Positions 31,312-36,468 of a DNA stretch of 36,468 nt are shown piece by piece; position 1 is the stretch's first letter; every line of letters begins with the position of its first letter. The stretch covers positions 1 through 36,468 of the forward strand of contig CADDZK010000002.1 of NCBI GenBank assembly GCA_902812425.1. Direction: 5' to 3'. This stretch comes from Actinomycetota bacterium (GTDB lineage Bacteria > Actinomycetota > Rubrobacteria > Rubrobacterales > Rubrobacteraceae). The notes under the pieces were generated by a model. That model was not told where the DNA came from. It did not search any database and worked only from the letters and a program-made list of their open reading frames with translations. Both the position numbers and the translations under genes were made by a program.

Positions 31312-31692
31312 CTATGAAGCGAGCGTCTCTTCGCGGGCTGCGTAGGCGTCGGGAGACTCCCAGATGCGCACCACGAGCGAATCGAGTCCCTTGCCGCGTA
31401 GCGGCGGAGCCAGCTTCTCCCAGCAGTAATCGGCCACCGCCTCCGCCGTCGTGTTTGCACGGGCCAGGTCGGGGACCTCGTTCAGATTCCTGTAGTCGAG
31501 GGAGGCTGCGAGGCCTTTTACGGCCTCGCCCAGCTCGCCGATGTCGTAGAGCGTGCCGTCCTCTCCAAGGTGCTCGCCGCGTACGATCACCTCGATGCGG
31601 TAGGTGTGGCCGTGCATCCTGCTCGCAGGCCCGAAGTCCCCTACGAGCCGGTGCGCCGCCTCGAAGCGCGCGGCGACGTAGACCTCATACAT
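31312..31692 (-). CDS. 6-pyruvoyl-tetrahydropterin synthase / QueD-like protein lacking catalytic Cys and His
   Basis: A 126-residue T-fold protein of the PTPS/6-carboxytetrahydropterin synthase family. Zinc ligands His14, His27 and His29 (HRLVGDFGPASRMHGH) are present, and Glu112 (RIWESPDA) that anchors the pterin ring is present. The usual catalytic Cys (C-x3-HGH) is Ala23, and the usual LDH is LDY (Asp66-Tyr67), so both residues needed for retro-aldol chemistry are missing. The start is ATG 31692 with GAGGAGG upstream, overlapping the dehydrogenase stop by 8 nt. The protein probably binds a related pterin or pyrimidine and does different chemistry. Confidence 0.82.
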   Translation of the reverse strand: MYEVYVAARFEAAHRLVGDFGPASRMHGHTYRIEVIVRGEHLGEDGTLYDIGELGEAVKGLAASLDYRNLNEVPDLARANTTAEAVADYCWEKLAPPLRGKGLDSLVVRIWESPDAYAAREETLAS

Positions 31693-32728
31693 CCTGACCT
31701 CCTCGGGACCTCTCGTAGGTAAAGAGTACCTGGACAGCCTCACCTGGTCTCTCGTCGAGAAGACGGTAAGCCTCGGGGGCACTCTCGAACGGAACGCGGT
31801 GGGAGATGAGATCCCCCAGATCTAACCGGCTCAGAAGGCCGAGGACCGTCTCCGTACGCCTGGCTCTGTCCCAGCGTGGAGAGAGCTCCGGGTTGAGCCG
31901 GCCGACCTGCGAGGAGCGGAGCCTGACCCTTCCCCTGTGGAAACGTTCTCCGAGGGCAAGCGTGACAGGCTTCGTGCCGTACCACGAGGCGACGACGACC
32001 GTACCCTCCGTCGCCACTGCGTCTATCGCGTCCTGCAAAGCAGCCCCAGAACCGCTCGTCTCGACGGCCACGTCAGCCCCCCGCCCGCCTGTGGCCTCCA
32101 TGACACGCTCGTTGAGGTCTTCCGGCTCGAACGCGTCGTCAGCGCCGGCGGCGAGCGCCAGGTTGCGGCGTCTCTCCAGAGGTTCCACGACGGATACGAC
32201 CCCAGCGCCGGCCAGCTTCAGGAGCCTGGCCACGAGGAGGCCGACGACGCCCCCTCCGAAGACCAGTGCCGTCTCGTCGAGACGTAAAGGTGTGTCGTGG
32301 ACGACGTTCAGTGCCGTCTCCAGGTTGGCGGTGAAGACGCCGAGCGTGGGATCGAGGCCGTCGGGGAGGCGCACCGGCATCCGCGCGGGGACGACGAAGA
32401 CATCCTGGTGTGGGTGGTGGACGAAGACGGGGTCTCCGGAAGAGAGGTGCTCGACGCCGGGGCCTGTATCGAGAACATGTCCTACGGCGGCGTAGCCGTA
32501 TTTGATCGGGAAGGCGAAGCTCCCTTCGAGCGTTGGAAGATCCAGCGGGAGACCCTCCGGGACCTCGCCGCGGTAGACGAGCATCTCCGTGCCCGCGCTC
32601 ACGGCCGAGGCACTCGTCTCGACGCGCACCTCGCCGGGTCCAGGGGGTGGGACGCTCGCCTCGCGGAGCGTGGCGTTACGCGGGGCGGTGAACCAGAGCG
32701 CCCTGGCCTTCAGGTCATGCAGGCTCAT
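31685..32728 (-). CDS. medium-chain dehydrogenase/reductase (MDR), catalytic-zinc-free type
   Basis: A 347-residue MDR protein. The N-terminal catalytic half has SASAVSAGTEMLVYRGEVP and PIKYGYAAVGHVLDTGPGV. The C-terminal Rossmann half has LVFGGGVVGLLVARLLKLAGA and VVEPLERR for NAD(P). The Cys that normally starts the catalytic-zinc site (C-G-T/S-D) is Ser in SAGTE, and the structural four-Cys lobe is absent, as in the BchC-like and quinone-oxidoreductase-like groups. The start overlaps the RibD-like stop by 14 nt, and its stop overlaps the PTPS-like start by 8 nt. It probably oxidises or reduces a side chain of the operon's intermediate. Confidence 0.83.
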   Translation of the reverse strand: MSLHDLKARALWFTAPRNATLREASVPPPGPGEVRVETSASAVSAGTEMLVYRGEVPEGLPLDLPTLEGSFAFPIKYGYAAVGHVLDTGPGVEHLSSGDPVFVHHPHQDVFVVPARMPVRLPDGLDPTLGVFTANLETALNVVHDTPLRLDETALVFGGGVVGLLVARLLKLAGAGVVSVVEPLERRRNLALAAGADDAFEPEDLNERVMEATGGRGADVAVETSGSGAALQDAIDAVATEGTVVVASWYGTKPVTLALGERFHRGRVRLRSSQVGRLNPELSPRWDRARRTETVLGLLSRLDLGDLISHRVPFESAPEAYRLLDERPGEAVQVLFTYERSRGGQDV

Positions 32729-33431
32729 CCGGGTATTCGATGCGTCCGCTCAGGATCAGGTCCACCCCGTAGGGTTCTACGGCGGCGTCGGCCAGGGTGA
32801 TGGAGCGAGAGAGGTCACGAATACCCAGGTCGCCTATAGCTTCTATGCCTGAACCCAGGACCTTGGGTGCTATACAAACAGCCAGCCGGTCTACCAGCCT
32901 GGCCCTGAGGAAGCTCGTGATCATGGTGGCCCCTCCCTCGACCATCACGGACCCGACGCCGAGCGCGGCGAGCTCATCGAGCAGGGTTTTCAGGTCCACG
33001 CGTCCGTAGGGGTCAGAAGGCAGGATCAGGACCGTAGCGCCTGAAGAGAGGGCTCTCTCGCGGCGCTCTGTGGGCGCGCGCTCGGTAACGGCGAGCAGCG
33101 TTCCTGTAGCGGCACCGTCGGCGAGCACGGCGGAATCAGGCGGAGTGCGCAGGGCGCTGTCGACGACCACGCGCAGGGGGTTCGTGCCCTCGACGTGGCG
33201 GACCGTGAGGCGGGGGTCGTCCTTGCAGACCGTGCCCGCTCCGACGAGGACGGCGTCGTTACCGGCGCGCATCTCGTGGGCGAAGCGCAGGGAGTCGGGG
33301 CAGCTGATCCACTTGGACTGCCCCGTCGCCGTCGCCACGCGCCCGTCGAGCGTCTGGGCGTAGCTCACGGTGACGGCGGGGCGTGCCTGGCGATCCCCGC
33401 CCGCAGAAGGACGGTGCTCCTCTCCTATCAC
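32715..33431 (-). CDS. RibD C-terminal-type pyrimidine reductase
   Basis: A 238-residue stand-alone reductase domain like the C-terminal half of RibD and archaeal ArfC, which reduces the ribosyl side chain of the GTP cyclohydrolase II product to ribityl with NADPH. Motifs are SYAQTLDGRVATATGQSKW, DAVLVGAGTVCKDDPRLTVR, and VMVEGGATMITSFLRARLVDRL with GSGIEAI. The zinc deaminase half of normal RibD is absent. It overlaps the RibA stop by four bases (ATGA). A full riboflavin pathway (ribB, ribH, ribE) is not here, so this is likely a second, pathway-specific copy. Confidence 0.87.
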   Translation of the reverse strand: MIGEEHRPSAGGDRQARPAVTVSYAQTLDGRVATATGQSKWISCPDSLRFAHEMRAGNDAVLVGAGTVCKDDPRLTVRHVEGTNPLRVVVDSALRTPPDSAVLADGAATGTLLAVTERAPTERRERALSSGATVLILPSDPYGRVDLKTLLDELAALGVGSVMVEGGATMITSFLRARLVDRLAVCIAPKVLGSGIEAIGDLGIRDLSRSITLADAAVEPYGVDLILSGRIEYPDEPA

Positions 33432-34081
33432 GACGCCCCGTTCGAGGAGCAGCTCGTGGTCTGTTCATCTTGCAGCATTACGGCGGAGGAAGGGAAGAGG
33501 TGTCCCATCTTCTCCTTCTTCGTCCGAAGGTACCTCAGGTTGAACGGGTTCGGTTCGACCTGGACAGGCAGGCGCTCGACGACCTCGACGCCGTGGCGTC
33601 TGAGGCCTTCGATCTTGGCGGGGTTGTTCGTCAGCACGGCGGCGCGGCGCACCCCGAGGTCGAGGAGTATCTCGGCGGCGACGCGGTAGTCGCGCGCGTC
33701 CTCGGGCAAACCGAGGGCGAGGTTCGCCTGGACGGTATCGAGGCCCTCTTCCTGGAGCGCGTAGGCGGAGATCTTGTTAGCCAACCCGATACCGCGTCCC
33801 TCCTGCCTCAGGTAGAGGAGGACGCCGCGCCCCTGCTCGCGCAGGAGCCTCATGCTCTCTTCGAGTTGCTCGCCGCAATCGCAGCGGCGCGAGCCGAAGA
33901 CGTCTCCTGTCAGGCACTCGGAGTGCAGGCGAACAAGGATCGCCTCGTCAATCGTTCCCGGCTCGAAACCGGTCGTGAGCGCGACGTGCTCCTTGCCGTC
34001 CTGCGCCTCGTAGACGAACATCTCGAAGCCGCCGTGGGAGGTTGGTAGTCCGGCTCGTGCAACGCGTCGGATCGAAGTCAT
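33428..34081 (-). CDS. ribA: GTP cyclohydrolase II
   Basis: A 217-residue GTP cyclohydrolase II that opens GTP to 2,5-diamino-6-(5-phosphoribosylamino)pyrimidin-4-one, formate and pyrophosphate. Zinc ligands Cys56, Cys67 and Cys69 sit in HSECLTGDVFGSRRCDCGEQL; LRQEGRGIGLANKISAYALQ supplies the GTP and magnesium site; and NNPAKIEGLRRHGVEVVERLP is the standard C-terminal signature. No RibB domain is fused. It is the first gene of the six-gene operon. The ATG at 34081 has AAAAGTGAG upstream. A -10-like TATAGT lies about 50 nt before the start in the gap shared with folB. No FMN riboswitch was found there. Confidence 0.93.
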   Translation of the reverse strand: MTSIRRVARAGLPTSHGGFEMFVYEAQDGKEHVALTTGFEPGTIDEAILVRLHSECLTGDVFGSRRCDCGEQLEESMRLLREQGRGVLLYLRQEGRGIGLANKISAYALQEEGLDTVQANLALGLPEDARDYRVAAEILLDLGVRRAAVLTNNPAKIEGLRRHGVEVVERLPVQVEPNPFNLRYLRTKKEKMGHLFPSSAVMLQDEQTTSCSSNGAS

Positions 34082-34150
34082 GGCTCACTTTTCTGATCTA
34101 GGTCGTGGTCGGATAGTCTGCGATTTTACTATAACCGATCTCTCTTACTG

Positions 34151-34166
34151 GCCGCATCCATGCGGC
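34151..34166. promoter_or_regulatory. 16-bp inverted repeat between ribA and folB (GCCGCAT-CC-ATGCGGC)
   Basis: Two exact 7-bp arms with a 2-bp centre. The loop is too short for an RNA hairpin, so this is better read as a site for a dimeric regulator. It is in the 127-bp divergent gap 34082-34208, where it could control both the ribA operon and folB. Confidence 0.4.
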
Positions 34167-34208
34167 TCATCCAGCATCGGTACATTACGTTCTGGCATAC
34201 TGCATCGG

Positions 34209-34607
34209 ATGGACCGTGACCAAGAAAATTCGATGAGCGAGGACCGCATACTGCTCTCGGAGATGGTCTTCCACGGCCACCACGGGACCCTGCGGGCCGA
34301 GCACGAGCTGGGCCAGCCCTTCGTCGTGAGCGTCGAGCTCAGGCTCGACCTGCGGCCGGCGGGAACCTCCGACGACCTGACGAAGACCGTTGACTACGGC
34401 GAGGTCCACAACATGACGCGCGAGATCGTCGAGGGAGAGCCCGTACAACTCATCGAGACCGTGGCGGAGAGGATCGCCGCCGGCGTACTCGACGGCCATC
34501 CAGCAGTCGAAGCCGTAAAGGTAAGGGTGGCGAAGCCTCACGTCCGCCTTGGCGACACCGTACTGGCGGGATCTGCGGTCGAGATCCTGCGCCGCCGCGA
34601 AGCCTGA
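34209..34607 (+). CDS. folB: dihydroneopterin aldolase
   Basis: A small T-fold enzyme that splits 7,8-dihydroneopterin to 6-hydroxymethyl-dihydropterin and glycolaldehyde in folate synthesis. VFHGHHGTLRAEHELGQPFVV holds the conserved Glu and matches FGYHG...ELGQPF of the family, followed by TVDYGEVHNM, LIETVAERIA and VRVAKPHVRL (conserved Lys). The start is uncertain: ATG 34209 follows an extended -10 (TGGCATACT) at such a distance that the message may be leaderless; ATG 34233 gives the usual short N-terminus. Other folate genes are not present in the window. It is divergent from ribA. Confidence 0.88.
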   Translation: MDRDQENSMSEDRILLSEMVFHGHHGTLRAEHELGQPFVVSVELRLDLRPAGTSDDLTKTVDYGEVHNMTREIVEGEPVQLIETVAERIAAGVLDGHPAVEAVKVRVAKPHVRLGDTVLAGSAVEILRRREA

Positions 34608-34640
34608 GCACAGAGCCAGGCGAGATCCCCACGGTCAAAC

Positions 34641-34660
34641 CGCACCAGCTGGCTGGTGCG
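34641..34660. terminator. 9-bp perfect inverted repeat downstream of folB
   Basis: CGCACCAGC (34641-34649) and GCTGGTGCG (34652-34660) are separated by TG. There is no T-run. It could be an operator for the next operon or a factor-dependent terminator of folB. The rest of the 145-bp gap shows nothing else. Confidence 0.35.
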
Positions 34661-34752
34661 TACTAACGAGTGACGTGGAGGCTGGCAAAAGGTGGCACAC
34701 CTGGTGAAGAACGGGCTCGCGAACGACGCCTCTGCGGCGAGGAGAGGGCGCT

Positions 34753-35658
34753 TTGGATAGTGCCTCGCAGCTACCCGCCGTAGCCCAGGAGCTCCGTGCT
34801 GCTCCTTCTGAGAACGAAGATCGCCTCGAACGCCTCACGCAGGTCTGCGTGGATGACGTCATCAGTGCCTTCGGCCTCGGCGGGGTAAGGCACGGGAGGG
34901 CGGTACTTGAGTCGATCTTTCGGGCACCCGCCACGCGTCTTGCGCGCCAGGTCCTTACCTACGACGAGATCGTAGGCGAGTCCGGCCTAGGGACGGGCGG
35001 CGCGTGGGCGCTGAAGAGGTTGTCGCGCGAGGCCGTGGTCGAGGGCGAGGGCAACATCCCGCGCGAGGGGCCTTTGCTAATCGTCTCCAACCATCCCGGT
35101 CTCGCGGATGCCGTCTCCCTGTTCGCGGCGACGCCGAGGGACGACTTGCGTGTGATCGCCGCCGATCGTCCGTTCCTCGACGCCCTCCCCAACACCTCAC
35201 GGCACCTCCTGACCGTCGAGGAAGGGTCGGCGGGGCGCTCGGGGGTCGTGCGGGCCGCCGCCAGACACCTGCGGGGTGGTGGCACCGTGCTCACGTTCCC
35301 CAGGGGCAGGATCGAACCCGACCCTGCGGTTCTGCCTGGCGCCGTCGAGGCGCTGGAGCACTGGTCTTCGAGCGCCGACCTCTTCGCGCGTCTCACGAAG
35401 GGGCTCGCCGTCGTCCCCGTCGTCGTCAGCGGTGTGATCTCACCCTCCGCCCTTCGTAACCCCCTCACCCACCTGCGCCGACGCAAACGCGACCGCGAGT
35501 GGCTCGCAGCCACGCTCCAGATGCTCGTCCCCGCCCTGCGCGACGTGAAGGTGAGGGTCGAGTTCGGACGTCCCGTCTACGCCGGTGCCGGAGAGGTCGT
35601 CGGTGATGCGGTAACCAGGGAGACGCGGCGGCTAATGGAGCGCAGGGAGGCTGTGTGA
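34753..35658 (+). CDS. PlsC-type acyltransferase (1-acylglycerol-3-phosphate acyltransferase-like)
   Basis: A 301-residue acyltransferase that probably moves an acyl chain to a glycerophosphate or similar acceptor at the membrane. The H-x4-D catalytic motif is SNHPGLADA (His114, Asp119), and motif III is TFPRGRIEPD in place of FPEGTRS. VVPVVVSGV is motif IV. There is a long helical N-terminus of about 90 residues that is not found in ordinary PlsC proteins and contains no clear membrane helix. The start is TTG 34753 with GAGAGG upstream. Its stop overlaps the MFS gene start (GTGTGA), so both are co-transcribed. The substrate is unknown. Confidence 0.8.
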   Translation: MDSASQLPAVAQELRAAPSENEDRLERLTQVCVDDVISAFGLGGVRHGRAVLESIFRAPATRLARQVLTYDEIVGESGLGTGGAWALKRLSREAVVEGEGNIPREGPLLIVSNHPGLADAVSLFAATPRDDLRVIAADRPFLDALPNTSRHLLTVEEGSAGRSGVVRAAARHLRGGGTVLTFPRGRIEPDPAVLPGAVEALEHWSSSADLFARLTKGLAVVPVVVSGVISPSALRNPLTHLRRRKRDREWLAATLQMLVPALRDVKVRVEFGRPVYAGAGEVVGDAVTRETRRLMERREAV

Positions 35659-36468
35659 CGCTGGAGGGATGGCGTCGCCGGTCGCCGCTCATGTTCCTTC
35701 TCGTCACGGTGTTCGTGGATATGATCGGGTACGGTATCGTAGTTCCCCTGCTGCCCTTCTACGCCGGCCTGTACGCGTCGGGCGCTGTGCTCGTCGGACT
35801 GCTCGGCTCCCTCTACGCCGCGATGCAGTTCGCCGGGGGTCCGTTCCTGGGCGGGCTCTCCGACCGCCACGGGAGACGCCCCGTTCTTCTTTCGTGCCTG
35901 ATCGGGACCTCGCTCGCCTACCTCCTGCTCGGCCTCGCCCGCACGCTCTCCGTCCTCATCCTCGCGGTCGTCCTTGCGGGGGCAACGAGCGGCACGCTTG
36001 CGACCGCCCAGGCGTACATCGCAGACAGCACGACGAAGGAAGACAGGGCAAAGGGACTGGGCCTGATCGGGGCCGCGTTCGGGCTCGGGCTCATGGCGGG
36101 ACCGGCACTCGGCGGTCTCCTGAGCCTCCACTCGTTGGGCTCCCCCGCCCTCTTCGCCTCGGCACTCGCCCTCACCAACTTCGTCTTCGGCTACCTGGCC
36201 CTCCCTGAGTCGCACCCGCCACACCTGCGCAAGAGTGTCCCCCTCCTCCGACTCAACCCCGTCTCCCAGCTGGCCCGAATACTCGAGATGAGAAACGTCC
36301 GGGTGCTGCTCGCAGCCGTGCTCCTGCTCAACCTGGCCTTCGCCGGGCTCGTGAGCAACTTCCCGCTCTTCAGCCACGTCCGGTTCGGTTGGGGGACCAC
36401 GTCCAACGCCTTCTTCTTCGCCTTCGTCGGGGTATGCGCTGTGATCACACAGGGGGTTCTGATCGGAC
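35655..36468 (+). CDS. MFS transporter, TetA/Bcr-like DHA1 family (3' end outside window)
   Basis: The first 271 residues of a 12-helix proton-driven exporter. VFVDMIGYGIVVPLLPFYA in helix 1 is the TetA-type start, GGLSDRHGRRPVLL is motif A, and GLMAGPALGG is motif C. Seven to eight helices are present up to the window edge, with the central loop SHPPHLRKSVPLLRL. The GTG at 35655 overlaps the acyltransferase stop by four bases. Drug or metabolite export is typical. The operon with a lipid acyltransferase might suggest a lipid or lipophilic substrate, but this is a guess. Confidence 0.87.
   Translation, partial: MTLEGWRRRSPLMFLLVTVFVDMIGYGIVVPLLPFYAGLYASGAVLVGLLGSLYAAMQFAGGPFLGGLSDRHGRRPVLLSCLIGTSLAYLLLGLARTLSVLILAVVLAGATSGTLATAQAYIADSTTKEDRAKGLGLIGAAFGLGLMAGPALGGLLSLHSLGSPALFASALALTNFVFGYLALPESHPPHLRKSVPLLRLNPVSQLARILEMRNVRVLLAAVLLLNLAFAGLVSNFPLFSHVRFGWGTTSNAFFFAFVGVCAVITQGVLIG

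Noticed and set aside
34082-34208. FMN riboswitch upstream of ribA.
   Set aside because: The conserved RFN segments are not present and the leader is too short.

Overview
This is high-GC bacterial chromosome. Many GTG and TTG starts, a deazaflavin (F420)-type oxidoreductase, SPW-like membrane proteins, a secreted protein with LDGxDSTDF motifs, and a clostridial/Halothermothrix-like sucrose-phosphate synthase all suggest a Rubrobacter-like actinobacterium. That placement is inferred from gene content and has not been tested by phylogeny. The window has no phage, IS element, CRISPR array or rRNA; the only RNA gene found is one tRNA-Ser(GGA). Gene order is dense, with many 1-14 nt overlaps (ATGA, TAGTG, TTGA) that indicate translational coupling.

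Left part (1-13.7 kb, mostly minus strand): a truncated alpha-acetolactate decarboxylase gene; tRNA-Ser; then a MarR - DHA2 transporter - DHA2 transporter - two SPW-like membrane proteins operon reading right to left from about 5.5 kb. Next come dienelactone hydrolase, a broken rhodanese, an F420-type oxidoreductase, a decayed DrrAB-type ABC exporter, an SDR, a 56-residue small ORF coupled to an MBL-fold hydrolase, a DMT exporter with a divergent MarR gene, a CynX/NimT-type MFS permease and a 5'-truncated GH16 glycosidase. Four adjacent loci here are broken, so this stretch looks like a region of gene decay.

Middle part (13.8-19.9 kb, plus strand): a compact sugar operon of PfkB kinase, sucrose-phosphate-synthase (SPS)-like glycosyltransferase, an 836-residue SPS-PfkB fusion, and a GalT/HIT-type nucleotidylyltransferase. 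The kinase half of the fusion has a damaged GAGD anion hole, while the free kinase is intact. The four proteins can be read as a disaccharide-phosphate module (fructose to F6P to a glycosyl-fructose-phosphate, with NDP-sugar handled by the GalT-like enzyme). No phosphatase is present.

Then (20-29.3 kb): an autoregulated TetR - GT1 glycosyltransferase pair, a cupin with a probable N-terminal frameshift, a triple-PAS LuxR regulator, a secreted TolB-like propeller, a secreted LDGxDSTDF protein, a DUF192 lipoprotein - AlaX - PHP phosphatase operon, and a CAX calcium/proton antiporter.

Right part (29.4-34.1 kb, minus strand): a six-gene, tightly overlapping operon of RibA (GTP cyclohydrolase II), a free RibD reductase domain, a medium-chain dehydrogenase, a 6-pyruvoyl-tetrahydropterin-synthase-like protein without its catalytic Cys and His, a GT4 glycosyltransferase and a methyltransferase. 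It looks like a GTP-derived pyrimidine/pterin metabolite pathway with sugar and methyl tailoring, and it is my best candidate for an undescribed system. A divergent folB, a PlsC-type acyltransferase and a truncated MFS drug exporter close the window.
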